Source: Nyssa sinensis
Taxonomy: Eukaryota; Streptophyta; Magnoliopsida; Cornales; Nyssaceae
Direction: 5' to 3'
Assembly (NCBI GenBank): GCA_008638375.1
Contig: CM018033.1
Coordinates: forward strand, 17,326,017-17,390,016
DNA length: 64,000 nt
This document shows positions 35,954 to 48,355 of this stretch, piece by piece. The notes beneath the pieces are model-generated. The model had not been told where the DNA came from and did no database searches. It saw only the letters and a list, made by a program, of their open reading frames with translations. The first letter of the stretch is position 1, and every line of letters begins with the position of its first letter. A program made the translations under genes and the position numbers.

Positions 35954-36382
35954 CTTTTGTTCTAGAAGTTGAAGCTTCCATGATCTCATCAGGGTCAAGG
36001 GGTTCCCTTTTTATCTCACGATCTGACTCCAGTGGAAACTCTTTCTCGCAAGCACTTGAATCAAACAGACACACATTAAAATGCATGTCTCCTATATGCT
36101 CAAATACTACAAAATCTCCGAGACAGAGGGCATGGTGTTGCACAAAATTATTCCAACCTTCTCGGAAGTAAATAAATCCTTCGGCACATTTACCAATTTT
36201 GACATGCCATGTCCCTTGACAACTTGTTAGAATTGCTTCTTCCGATTTTACTTCACCTAGTTGTATACAAAAAGCCGATGGAATGAGCTGTGCAAATTTG
36301 AAATTCAGAAAACTATATTAGAATGTGTGAGTCATTATGAAATGTTGCTATATTAAGAAGAGAAAAGACACTTGGACTGACC

Positions 36383-36413
<31 letters not shown>

Positions 36414-36962
36414 GATATAAAAAGTTCATGATACATTTTTTCTATCTGAAAGATCCAAAAAAACAAAAAACTTTTAATCCAAAAAAGTTCAATTATTAAC
36501 TTTCATTATAATACCATTAAAAAATATTATTGATTAAACTAAAATAACTTTCAAGATACATTTTAGAAAAAAAATTACTAAAAAATATATAAAATAACTT
36601 TTTCAATTGAAAAAAAAAATTGGATTGAATAATTTATTTTATCAACTATTTACTATTTTTGTTAAATATATATTGAAGGCTATTTTACTTTAATCAGTAA
36701 TATCTTTTAACGGGGTTAAGATGAAAATTTATAGTTAGACTTTTTTTGTATTAAAAATTTATTCTTTAGATTTTTTAGATACAAAAAAGTTATCATAGAT
36801 TTGTTGGATTAGAAAATTTATTTTAAGTACTTTTTAGTACTTTTCCCAATTTTGAATAACTTAAGTTAGATAATTCATACTTTATATCATAGATTTGTTG
36901 GATTAGAAAATTTATTTTAAGTACTTTTGACAATTTTGAATAACTTAAGTTAGATAATTCAT

Positions 36963-36997
<35 letters not shown>

Positions 36998-38456
36998 CGA
37001 CCCTTGCAATTATGCATGCATCTCCTTTTTTGCTAAAAATTTATACTCGTGAGAAATATTATAATTTTAAACCTCTCAAAATTATTGATTCTAAAAGAGT
37101 TCAGTTAGTTGTAGGTATTAAATTAAAAAAAAAAAAAAAACAAAAAACTGAAAGAGTTTTGGTCAACATTTCCCATCTTTTTTTACGCTGACCAAAAATA
37201 GCTAAGGAAAAAAAGAGATAAAGGAAAGAAGATTTTTCATTTGAGTCAAATCAACCTCACATTTACAAGAATCAGGTATAAAAAGGCCCAACTTCAACCA
37301 AAATAAAATGCTATGGCAAGTAACATTAATGCCCCTTTTGATACTTAAAGAAGAGAGGGCGTGACTTTGATCTTTTATCAATATAAAATGTCAAACTCAC
37401 ATGGGCATGTCCCTTGTCTGAATGTTCAACAACAAACAAGCCCTTGTCCTTAGTGAAGCAATGATCGTTTGTAAGAGATTTGTCTTTCCAAATTCGTAAG
37501 TTCGATTTTTACTATTTATATTTCTAGGATCAGTCACCGGTCAAGATTAGTAACCCAGGAGTTTAACAATCTTACGAGACAATAGTCTTACGTAAGAAAA
37601 GAAATATTAGTCAAAATCTAACTATTTCGATACCTCCTTTGCTTGACAAAGAAAAAAAAATGAGCCCTCGTTCTTATATCAAATGTACAAGAATCTTCTT
37701 GATCGATCACTTGAATAAATTCAATTTAATTATATCCTCTTTTAATTCTTTATTATTTTGTTAACGAGTGTGGACAATAAGTTCTTGTTCACCCAATGCA
37801 ACACATTTATCATTCCTTGTACACTACATATGGCCTTTTTCTCTTCTTTTTTTTTTTAACCAATGTGGAGGATAAGGTTTTTTTTTCACCACAAAAACAT
37901 TTTGCTAGAATCAAATAATCAAAATGACCAAACCAAAAGACCCAATAAATGATAATATCTTCCGAGCTAGCTACAAATAAATAAATAAGAAAAGAAAGGA
38001 AAGGAAAAAGGTGAGCAGTTGAGATAATTTTTCATGTTAGCAAAAACCTAAAATGACACATTTTTAGTGCCCACTAGAAATTAGGCATGCAATTAAACAA
38101 AGGCAAACTAATACAATACTATGATTGTTAAATATGTTAAGTGTGCATTAAACAAGAGTAAATCAATGATATGACTGTTAAATATGGCTTTTATCACCTA
38201 CCATGTTCTCTGCTTAATCACAATTTAAAAAAAAAAATTGACTAGGTTTGAAGCTAAAATATGAACAGTACATAGTTCCTTTGCAAGCATATGATATGTG
38301 TAATGTTTGTATCATATCACGTATCACTTTATACAAAGAAAAGGAAATATGTACCCAAAATATGTAGTGCTTGCATGTAAAACATTATGTATCATGCATA
38401 TTGTATCGCATCTTGCAAAATAATGATAACTATCAGTACATTCATATACATACAAG

Positions 38457-38490
<34 letters not shown>

Positions 38491-38592
38491 TAGAAAGAGA
38501 GAACATACAAGTTCTGTAAGGAAACCAGGCATCATGACCTTGAAGAAATGCCTGGAAATAGGAAGCTCCCTTTTCATCGGAGAAGAAGACAT
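35954..38592 (-). pseudogene. captured B3-domain (REM/VRN1-like) transcription factor fragment, two exons
   Basis: Exon 1 is 38592-38509, 28 codons: MSSSPMKRELPISRHFFKVM then MPGFLTEL, the usual start of a REM-type B3 domain (FFKV). It ends at a GT donor (GTATGT). Exon 2 starts at 36287 after a TTTGCACAG acceptor with LIPSAFCIQL. It continues with W-VKIG (TWHVKIG), YFREGWNNFVQHH, LGDFVVFEHIGDMHFNVCLF and ACEKEF, which together complete one B3 fold. Both exons join in phase 0 with no stop. A possible donor is at 35953; otherwise the frame runs to a stop near 35847. B3 proteins bind DNA in the nucleus. The rest of a normal gene (further exons, second B3 domain) is absent, so this is a gene fragment carried by CACTA-2. 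Confidence 0.85.
36288..38508 (-). other. intron of the captured B3 fragment
   Basis: This 2.2-kb interval has GT (38508-38507) and AG (36289-36288) edges. It contains a (CA)n tract (36382-36407), a 97-bp direct duplication (about 36790-36975), a TA tract (about 36968-36996) and a GA tract (about 38471-38490). No other coding sequence is recognised. Confidence 0.7.
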
Positions 38593-38702
38593 ATTTTCAC
38601 CTAGTTGGCAAGTATGACAGTCAAAACAGAGAAGAGACATCCTATCAGTGGTATCAGAAATGAAATTTAAGAACCTCAACGCTCGTAACTTTAAACAGAA
38701 GA

Positions 38703-39220
38703 AGCACGCATTATTGTAACGTGTGACAATCCAAATATAAAAACCAAAGAAAACAATAAACAATAAATAAAAAAAAGAAAGAAAACTTATAACCATAGAA
38801 AATTCACAAAATTAACAATCACGCATTATTGTAAGTGAGCTGGTTTGATAATGTGTGACAACCCAAATAAAACAATAAATAAAAAATTAAAAAAAGAAAG
38901 CAAACTTAGAACCATAAAAAGTTAACAAAATTAACAATCATGCATTATTATAATTGGGCTAGTTTGATAATGTGTGACAATCCAAATAAAACAACCATAA
39001 AAAATTAACAAAAAAATAAAAATGGAAAGCTGCAAATGTGTTAAGCTTCGAACTATAGAAAGTTCGCGAAATTGACAATCATGCATTATTTTATGTGTAG
39101 GTGGGCTGCTTTGATAATGTGTGACGATCCAAATAAAATAACTAATAAATAATAAATAAAAAAGGAAAGTTAAAAATGCCTCACGCTTAAAACTATAGAA
39201 AGTTCATAAAACTCTTAACA
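38703..39220. repeat. tandem repeat of 120-140 bp, four copies
   Basis: Copies start with GCATTATT at about 38704, 38823, 38942 and 39082. Each contains TTTGATAATGTGTGACAATCCAAATAAA (the first shortened) and ends near AAAATTAACAATC. They lie upstream of B3 exon 1 and so could have come with the captured host sequence. Confidence 0.85.
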
Positions 39221-40106
39221 AAGAGTTAATTAGTCTTAGGTCATTCTTAAAGATACTTAATTATTATTATAGAGTTAGTGCATTTTTTATTTTCGAGATG
39301 AAGAACAATTTAAAATTTTTTTTTGAGATGAGATTCATTTTTAATTAGTTGACATTGTAATTTTTTTTCTAATATAAGAATAATACCCTTATATATAATT
39401 TATCCATTTACTCAACTACATCAACCGTAACGTCATTGCATCGTCCCATCATCAGCCATTGCCAACTCATAAAAACGAATAAAGTAGCCTTTTTAGTCTT
39501 CGATTTCTATAGAGTCTGAATTTCTCTTTCAATAGCTTCAACTTTGCACAAATCCCAAACAAGTTTGGCAACATACCAAGTTTATGTATCTAAATCTATC
39601 CACCCTTTTCCCTGGAATTCGTCTACTGAAATTTTAAAACCCCCAATATACCAAGAAGCCCCTTGATGCAAAAAGCTCCACCACAGACTGCTATTGTTCC
39701 TAAAGGCAAGAGTAGGGTCCCATTCATCGCCACAAGAGAAAGAGTAGTCTATTGCATAATGGTCTTACTTTCTTGATTTTATAGACAATAACATTTGCAT
39801 CATTCAATCCTGAATTTAATCAGATTCCAAGATTCACACAGTCAAAACCCCAAAATTATACTTCTCTTACATTTAACGCCTACATGATTCTCCAACCTTC
39901 AGTTCATTGAATACCATGTACAAAGTTACCATTGGGGCATGATTAATGAGTATATGATACAAAAGAATTTAAACAATATAGCTTTCAAGAAATTATGTAA
40001 ATTATATATATATATAGATAGATAGATATTCATACCGAGCAACGAAGAGAAACGAGCGACCGATCCAGAGAGAGAAACCGAGAAATCAAATGCAAAACAG
40101 ACAGGC

Positions 40107-40187
40107 GCGGCGAACGGTGGCGGTGGAAGCGACGGCGCGACGAACAGTGGTGGTGGAAGCGACGGCGCGGCAAACGGTGGCGGCAAA
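40107..40187. repeat. GC-rich 30-bp minisatellite in the CACTA-2 leader
   Basis: About 2.7 copies of a unit containing GGTGGCGGTGGAAGCGACGG lie in the presumed 5' leader of the element. Confidence 0.8.
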
Positions 40188-40289
40188 CTCAAATCTAGGA
40201 GTTGAGAGACAGAGAGATAGAGAGAGAGAGAGAGAAAAAAAAAAAAAAAACAGAACAAGAGAAAAAGAGATCGCGCAACGACGCTTGGG

Positions 40290-40615
40290 ATTTTATCAGA
40301 CTATTAGCGACGCACATAGAGCGTCGCTAATAGTCTTAATGTGCGTCGCTAAAGATAAAAGAGATTATTTGCGACGCACACATGTGCGTCGCAAAAAGTT
40401 CCATGTTATTAGCGACGCACAGTGCGTCGCAAATAACCTTTTGGTCGTCGCTAAAGCTTTGGCGCCCCTTTTTTCTTAGGCGGGAAAAACATTATTGGCG
40501 ACGCACACATGTGCGTCGCTAATAGTCACGTGTGCGTCGCTAATAGTGACTATTAGCGACGCACACTGTGCGTCGCAAATACTGTGCGTCGCTAAAAACC
40601 TGTTTTCTTGTAGTG
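40290..40615. repeat. right subterminal repeats and CACTA terminus of CACTA-2
   Basis: Repeated ATTAGCGACGCACA and TGCGTCGCTAATAG motifs in both orientations end in TGTTTTCTTGTAGTG (complement CACTACAAGAAAACA). Confidence 0.95.
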
Positions 40616-40618
40616 AAT

Positions 40619-43600
40619 GATCATAACTTTATCACTAAATCAAGATAATGATATAATACATTTAATTTAATTATTTTTTCTTACTAATGTCCAGGTTGGA
40701 CACTCCCTAGATTTATATTATTTTTTCCATCAAAATATTTATTAAAGGAATGCAAATTATTATTAAAAACTTATTAGGAGAATATTAAGTTAAATCATGA
40801 AATAAAAAACTATCAATTCAGTATCTAAAAATGAGCATGTAGAAAAAGTAGTGCACGTTGATGCTGGGCGGGCCCCAAATAAATATTCCTCTTTTTTGCA
40901 ATTTTTAGTATATTGGTATTTGAAGGAATCATTTGATGTGCACTCCAATCGAGGAGAGTCAAAGTAGAACGCATGAATTCTCTTTGAAATAGGTCATGAA
41001 ACTAGGCTAGTCCTAGTTGGCTTCTTTCCCTTCAATCACGCCATCGAATAAATACCGAAAAACACTCTAGTACAACGATCATTTGTAATTTAAATAAATA
41101 CGTGAGATTTAGATCGATTTTCTGGATTAGTTGGTTTGAATGGTGGAATACCGAGTTTTAAAAAATAATAATAATTGTATAAAAAACTTCATGTTTATTT
41201 AAATTAGTTTGTAATATGTGGTATAAATGATAACATAATGATACTCTAATTTTAACTACAAACCACATGTATAAAATTAATTTGAATTAGCACAGAGGTT
41301 TTTCATGTTATTTCATCACTAGACTTTTTTTTCAGGGAGATAGGACATGATTTCTATGTATTAATGACTTTCAAATTTATTTTTATTGTACCTTTGAATG
41401 AGTGCCAATCATTTGTTATTCAATTATTTAATAATAAATGCTTGATGTGACAATATTCAAAGTGTTATGAAGACAGAATAAGGAAAAAATATATTAAAGA
41501 GAAATCTTTATATGAGAAATCACTGTCACCTTATACACTCAACCTTCTTATAAATAAATAAAAAACCTATTAAAATGTCCCTAATATAAAATTTTAAATT
41601 TAAAAAGTTCATGATAAATTTTTTCTATCTAAAAAATTCGAAGCACGGAAAAACGTTAGTTTTGATCTTGAGAGATTTCTCATTTTATCTTGAGAAGTCT
41701 ATAAGCGATTTTGTTAGCACGGTCCTAACCTATTGATATATTGATATGGGCATACTTTAGTTTTGATCAATGCAATTAGACCAGTAGTGAAAGAAATATT
41801 TTGTGAAATTTTCTATTTAAGCATAGTTGAGATTATGAAATGCACTAAGATGTGTACTCGATCGTTTTTGCAACTCTTATATTTGGTAAAATTATTAGAA
41901 CAGCTTAGTACTTTGCTCGTATGAATGATCAAATTATAAGAGTGACTTAGTGCTTGCTTATCAAATTATAGTTAATTGGTTTCTTTAATTTCTAAGTGGT
42001 GTCAAGAATACACAGTTAGTCGTCACAATTGAGGCAGTAGTTTAGTTGTGGAGATCCTAATAGCTCATTAATATAGCGCCGTGTAGGCCGGATGATATGT
42101 TTATCAGCTATGATTGTATGACAGCTCTAGCATATGCAAGCAATGTGTTTGGTGCAACTTTATTCCACATTGTTAACAAGCTTGGAAGTAAGTGTAGGCG
42201 ATGTCTTTCCTTTTTTGGTGGTGTATCTTTTGGACTTAGAGTCCATAAGGACAAAATTGTGCGATCTCACCACTAGGATGGAAGCTTAGGCTTGCTAGTG
42301 GGCTGGTAGACTAATAACAGTGATAGGAGAACCAAAAATATTGGCATTATTTTTCGCTATACATATTTGAGATAGAGTTGCACAAAGGGAGGTGGTCCTA
42401 AGCCCATACATAGTGATGTTTTACATTTAGTGTTTATTGATTAGGTTTATTTTAGATTTGATGTATTAGACACCGTGTGACATTATTTCATCATTATATG
42501 ATTTTGTATTCATATTGAGATGGTTTTTTTATGTTGTGAGCGTACATGAAAGATGTCAACAAGTTTTGATTGGGTCTCTCACATGAGCAATCACCTTGGC
42601 GCTTAGATAGTGAGAAAGATGAGACATTGAATTCTTGGCTGGAGGGAGAATTCATCTTTATCGTATATGTCGCATTGACAATGAGGGTCAACATGAGATT
42701 CTTTTAAAGAATCGAGCATCAAGGTAGATCACACACCTCATGTAACCTAAAGAAAGTTGAATGCAAACTTTCAGACAAACGCTAGGTGAGCGACTGGGTT
42801 GGAATGTTTGGGTTAGGCACTGAAATAGTGATAGTGGGTGCTGAAATAGCGACTGGCGCTAGATAGCGATTAGACTAAGATTCATATAATGTATATTTTT
42901 ATTTTTATGAGATTGAAATTGATATGCCCAATTGAGTGGAAGCTCCATCATAACACACATTACATACTATATGTGTTATTGATGTGACATTTATAGAAAG
43001 AGTGATTGAATGTATCCCTGCTTTGTCACTGTATGAGCTCCGAGAACCACATTGAGTTTCATTGTGCCCTTTGTGACCTAGGACTACATTATGAAGAGAG
43101 AGTTTGATGTTGCTAAAGGACCATGATTGATGCGGTGCGGCAGGGCATGTCTAGGAAAGTAGTTGAGTTTAATTGAATTAACGTGAGTAGCTAGGGAAGA
43201 TGGTTCCATAATACACTATTGTGTTATGACTCATAGCCTGAGAGATCTATCGGTTTATGTGTGTATCGATGTGATCATGAGTACAATACATATTGGAGGG
43301 TTCAAGCATCGCATTAAGATTAGTTCTCGTGAGGGTTAAGGGATGTTGAATCTAGTGTAACAGAATAGTTTGAGGCATAGACGAGATCATTTGTTTGTTT
43401 GTAGTGAGGTACTATGTTGGTGTAATGCTAGCTTGATATAATACTCCTACCTCGATCTTTCTTGTCCGGCCACACAATTCATTTCTTGTGTGTGGAAGGT
43501 GATGTAGAGAACTTAATACTCACCCTATGTGGATGAGTGAGAGATGTTAGATATTGGGTCGGCTTAGATCTGAACCCATATCCATTTGGGCATCTGCAAG

Positions 43601-45488
43601 TTTTGAATGAAAGTTGTGATAAGATTAAAATTCTTATCATTATCTGGTCAGTTTTGAATTTCAACCAACGCGAATATTTATCCTGCATTTTGGTTACAAG
43701 ATTAGTGTGGGAGGATATTTTAGTTATCCGTCAACTCTCCTGGCTCCTCTTTTGGTTTTCTCTTTAAGATTCTTTTGAGGTTACCATCGCTAGACCTCTG
43801 GACTTAGATTGTGAAAATAGATAGGCGACTCGATTTTGTAACTGTCCTATTGACAAGAAAGATTTCTACATCGGCGTACATGACGGAGAAGCTCGTAACA
43901 TAAGCTAGTTTATTCCGCTTCAGCTTCCGCTTCTGTACATCTAGATTTCAAGAAGTAACCGGGTTCACACTCGATTGTTATTTCGTATATTTCCTTCATT
44001 TTTAAAAACACCTTATATGTAATTTCACCCAAACTGTCTACTCTCACCGTAATATTTCCAAAATTAAATATGAAATGAAGTTGGCGGAGAGAGAAGAGAG
44101 CGAGAGAGTCTGGTATAGAGGTGAGAAATGAGAATATGAAAAATGTGGGAGAATTAAAGTAGGAGAGAGAAAAAGTCTAATGGCTTACACGTCTTCAGTA
44201 TATCATATTATCTTTTTCAGTTTATCATCTTTATCTTCTTCTTTTATTTTTACCAATGCAAGAAAAGTTTGATTGTCTTATTATCTGTTGTCTGAGTGCA
44301 GAAATTTATTAACGTGAGATGGGACATCACTTGCATCTCACAACTCATCTGCTTCAGATTCTATATCTAGCAGGCTGCCCACATTTAATTGTTTGCATTT
44401 ATATATGTGTGTATGTAATTTTTAAGGAAAAAAATTCTTTCAGAATGTGACTAAGAGTAAGAGTTTTAAAATGGTTTAAGATCATCTCGGTGGGGGGTAC
44501 TAGCACAGGTCAGGGAATATGAAAAATATGGATTCGATTGCCAGAGTAGATATCAACCTTGCATGTTCCAACAAATGTTTATTAAAAAAACGTTGTTAAA
44601 TTGAAATTGGAATAAGAATCAAATATAAAAAGCATTTAAATTCAATAAAAATAAAAATATATATTTAACATACCATATATCTCCTAGTGTTGTAATTGTT
44701 TAGCTGGTTGCTAGGGATTAAGACGGCCAAGAACGCATTTATACAGGTAGCTAGTGAACAATACCTTGCATTGACCATGTCTTGCGATGATTTTAGTACC
44801 AAGAGACGGCCACTTTTTGCTAGTTTTCTTGAGAACCCTTAAGAATACAAGACTAAAATAAAGCTTTAGACAAATGGAAGTATAGCATCAATGACAATAA
44901 TATGAGTGCATGGTGCTACTATTGCATCACTGCCAGTTCATTCATGGGCACTAGCACACAATATTTTGTGGGTTCGGCTGAAATCCAACTCTCCCTATCT
45001 ATGCATGTCCGTATATCTCAGATTATACTTTCAACATGTAAAATTCTTTTTGTTCTATATATATGTAAGTATTAATAACTCTTTTGTATTTCTCTCTTGT
45101 ACACATAGGAATTTGCATCAGGACAAAGCCACATCTGATATTATATGTATGACAGTCTGCCTTTTTGAAGTAATTTTCTATCTCCATTCATTGAGCTAAA
45201 CTTGCAACCTAGAACAGTTTAATTTGCTTAGAGCAGGGTGAAATTGGTTACCAATCAGTTTGTTCGACGTTTCCAAATACATCCTTAAAATTTCAACACT
45301 AAGAAAAAGTCTATATACTTACCAATAATTTTTATCAAAAATTGTTTATCAAATAATGTGCCAATAATGTTTTTTAGTGGAATATTATTTCTTGCAATTA
45401 AATTATTGTCAGTGTGCAGAGTAAAACTCTACAATTCAGGCACCCACCACTTGATAGACAATTAAAGAAAAAACCAACAATAAATTTG

Positions 45489-45530
<42 letters not shown>

Positions 45531-45997
45531 CTCTATATAATTTTTAAGGAAAAAAATTCTCTAAGAATGTGACTAAGAGTTTTAAAATGGTTTAAGATCT
45601 TCTTGATGGGGGTACTGAGCTTGGCACAGGTCAGGGAATATGAAAAAGATGGATTCGGTTGCCAGAGAAGAGATCAACCTTGCATGTATGTTCTAGCAAA
45701 TGTTTATTAATAAAAAACATTGTTAAATTGAAATTGAGATAAGAGTCAAATAAAAAAAGTATTTAAATTCAATAAAGATAAAAATATATATTTAAAAATC
45801 TTCTGCAACTCCTATATATGTAACTTGGTCTCAGTTTGCATTGCATGGGGTTAAAGGGGCCAAGTGGGTTCAATGTAGGGACGTGACTAAGATTTTACTT
45901 TAGGGTAGAAATTTTTTTTTATTAAATCTTTGATCATAAATTTAAAAATTAAAAATAGTATAAAATTTATTATTGATTTCATGATATTTTTTTATAA
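40619..45997. other. long spacer without a recognised gene
   Basis: No supported coding region was found in either direction. The stretch 42000-43900 is less AT-rich and may be an old, unrecognisable repeat. Two copies of a segment of about 270 bases lie at 44400-44667 and about 45530-45805 (listed separately). A (TA)n(TG)n microsatellite lies at about 45490-45530. Confidence 0.5.
44400..45805. repeat. pair of ~270-bp direct repeats, 1.1 kb apart
   Basis: Copy 1 (44400-44667) and copy 2 (about 45530-45805) share AATTTTTAAGGAAAAAAATTCT, GTTTTAAAATGGTTTAAGATC, GGTCAGGGAATATGAAAAA and TTGTTAAATTGAAATTG with small indels. They enclose about 860 bases of unrelated sequence. They could be the ends of an unrecognised element or a local duplication. 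Confidence 0.8.
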
Positions 45998-46002
45998 GTA
46001 AC

Positions 46003-46549
46003 TGATATACCACAAAGTGACAGACTAATCCACATGTGACACGTGTGACTATAAAGCTTGGACATCCAGAGCATACTAAGATGCTCGGCCATCCAAAACA
46101 TACATATCCCCTTACCCTTCAGAACTCACAGGCCTGAGCTCAAGTCCTTCAGAGCATTCCTTGGGTTCGGAGCTCATCACCGCCTTAACACCCTACCAAG
46201 CAAAGGATAAAGAAACAGTCTTCAACAAGGAAACTATCACTCACGGATATTTCTCAAGCGCAGTATCCAACATGGAAACTGCTATCTCCGATGATCAAAT
46301 CCTTACTCTCATGGCTCCAAATCCTAATCAACTTAGGAATCACTAAGCCTATAAATAAAACCCTAAAGTACGCTTTTAAATTCATGCTCATTATTTGGCT
46401 TACATTACAGTCTTTTCAATTCAGTTTATTAACTAAAGCATCGAAGCGGCTACCGCCAAAGCCAATCCGGTGGTCCTCTGATCTTCTTCTTTGAGTGTTC
46501 TTCAAGGAGACGAGCTTGGGATACACAACAGCCAAAAAGTGCAGCATCA
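46003..46549 (+). repeat. 5' LTR of the Tat element
   Basis: It has TG...CA termini and a TATAAATA box at 46350-46357, about 200 bases before the LTR end. It matches the 3' LTR at 55367-55914. Confidence 0.95.
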
Positions 46550-46550
46550 G

Positions 46551-46569
46551 TTTGGCACCGTCTGTGGAA
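46551..46569 (+). other. primer-binding site of the Tat element
   Basis: TTTGGCACCGTCTGTGGAA starts one base after the 5' LTR. It resembles the TTGGCGCCGTCTGTGGGAA site common in Tat-type elements, with substitutions. I do not assign the tRNA. Confidence 0.75.
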
Positions 46570-46627
46570 ACGAAAATCACCAAGTGCTCTACTTACACGA
46601 AACTTATTTCCTTTTTACTAAAGGATT

Positions 46628-48320
46628 ATGGCTTCCAATCTCTGACCAAGGAAGAATACTCAAAATCCTCAAAACCCTCAACCTCGACCGCCTGCCGGTT
46701 GAGGAAGAGGACAAACAAATGATCCCGTACGGTAAGAGCTTGACCAAGTCAAACGAAAAAACCAGTTGATGCAAGAACAACTTTTAGCCATGTCCAGAAC
46801 TCTAGCAATGCTCACTCAGGACCGTGAAGTTAATTCTTTGAATCCACCCGTCAACACAATCAATCAACAACCTCCTACTACTGCTCACATCCATGGAGAT
46901 CCCCAGCTGTTAGCAGTCGCAAGCAGAGGGATACCAGCCTTTATCCCATAAGTCCATTATCGAAGCACCACTAGGGCTCCAGCCCCTGGGGGCTTCGAGA
47001 GTGAACCCAACACCACAAAAGTCTTAACCTCAAGTAGCTCCTGCACCTCCAGTCCAGGAGGACCAAAGTAATCTCCCAGCCATGGGACGGGATCATCCTA
47101 TCCATATAGGCCCTGAAGCCGCAAAGCTTGACTCACAGCAACCAATCTTGCCTAAGGGCCCGTAAAGAGCTGAAGAAGTTGCAGAGTCTATAGACCGTAC
47201 TGTTGCTATGAGGGGTGCTCAAGTCCTTCCAGAACAAGACGAGTTAGCCAGGCTACTTGGAAGGTTTGCCACACCAATCACCCCTTCCATCATGGTTGAG
47301 GAAAGACCAAAGAAATTTATAGTCCCAAAGTTCACTCCTTATGATGGGATAGGGGATCCTGGAGACCACCTTTCCCATTACCAACACACCATGGCCTTAC
47401 ATGGCACCTCTGACCCGTTTATGTGCTGAACATTTGTGACCAGCCTCAAAGGTACTACTCTGAAGTGGTTTCATCACCTCACACCGAACTCAGTCACCAG
47501 TTTCTATGAGCTCTAGGCGATTTTTGGACAGATTCATGACTAGTAGGAGGCTAAGGAAAGGTCTTGAATTCCTGTTAAATGTGAAACAAACTAAGGAGGA
47601 GTCCCTCAGAGAGTAAATCGCACGCTTCATGTCGAACTCACTGAGGTTATGGATTGTAGCCCCAGTTTCCTTGTAGCTGCTCTGGCCTCTTGTCTTGCAC
47701 AGGGAGGCTTCAGGGATTCTTTGAAAAAAAATCCCCCTGCCGACATGGCAACCCTAATGGATCGAGCCAGGAAATACATTAACCTAGAGAAAGCAAAAGA
47801 CACCTCCCAAAAGGTCAAAGAACAAGCCCAGAAAGACAACCAGAAGAAATACAACCAGAAAAATGATGACCAGAAGAGGGACCCCAATACGGCAAGGAAA
47901 AGGGTCCGAAGCCCAGAGAAAAGAATGGTGCCCAGAACTTCATATAATTCAGGGCTAAGAGAGTTCACCAGTTTTACTCCTCTAAACACCTCTCCAAACA
48001 ACATACTTCGGCAAGTCAGAACTCGAGAAAATTTAAGATGGCCAGAACCCTTGAAAGGTGACCCCAACTACAGGGATCAGAGCAAGTACTGTGATTTCTA
48101 TAAAGATCGAGGGCACACGACTAACACATGTAAGGCCCTTAAACATGAAATTGAGCAGCTTATAAGGAGAGGACGACTGCAGGAATTTGTCAGGCAGGAC
48201 GGGGGGGGCAGAACCCCCGCAACGATAGGCCTCAGCAGAAAAGATCGGATCAAAGGCCTAATCAAAGACAGGAGCAAAGGGAAGGTCAGAATGAGCCTTA
48301 ACGACAGAGTAACCAAGTAA
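46628..48320 (+). pseudogene. gag of the Tat element, decayed
   Basis: The likely start is the ATG at 46628, but a stop follows after five codons and more occur up to 47160. The capsid region is readable from 47208 (FIVPKFTPYDGIGDPGDHLSHY, then TLKWFHHLTPNSVTSF). It breaks near 47430-47640 and is readable again from 47649 to 48320. A zinc knuckle of Tat style is at about 48085-48135 (YCDFYKDRGHTTNTC). The third residue group has Tyr where Cys or His is usual, followed by LKHEIEQLIRRGRLQEFV. Gag would form the particle; this copy cannot produce it intact. Confidence 0.85.
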
Positions 48321-48355
48321 TCTTTGTCTTTCATGCAGATTCCCCAGCGACGGGA

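Larger units (their letters stand above)
33649..40615 (-). mobile_element. CACTA-2: non-autonomous CACTA carrying a captured B3-gene fragment
   Basis: The left terminus is CACTGCAAAAAAATGC (one change from CACTA). The right terminus, read on the minus strand, is CACTACAAGAAAACAGG. The 3-bp duplication AAT flanks it (33646-33648 and 40616-40618). The subterminal GCGACGCACA repeats, the ~161-bp array (34610-35855) and the leader region (40020-40250) match CACTA-1 in the same orientation. No transposase fragment is seen. Between leader and array lie two exons of a B3-domain gene on the minus strand, in the position and orientation held by the transposase genes in CACTA-1. It would need transposase supplied from elsewhere. 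Confidence 0.92.

Noticed and set aside
40090..40479. 129-codon frame with Ala/Arg-rich repeats
   Set aside because: It runs through a GC-rich minisatellite, a GA tract and the CACTA subterminal repeats.
42000..43900. Less AT-rich segment considered as an old LTR or gene
   Set aside because: No TG/CA edges with target duplication, no paired copy in the window and no protein domain could be supported.
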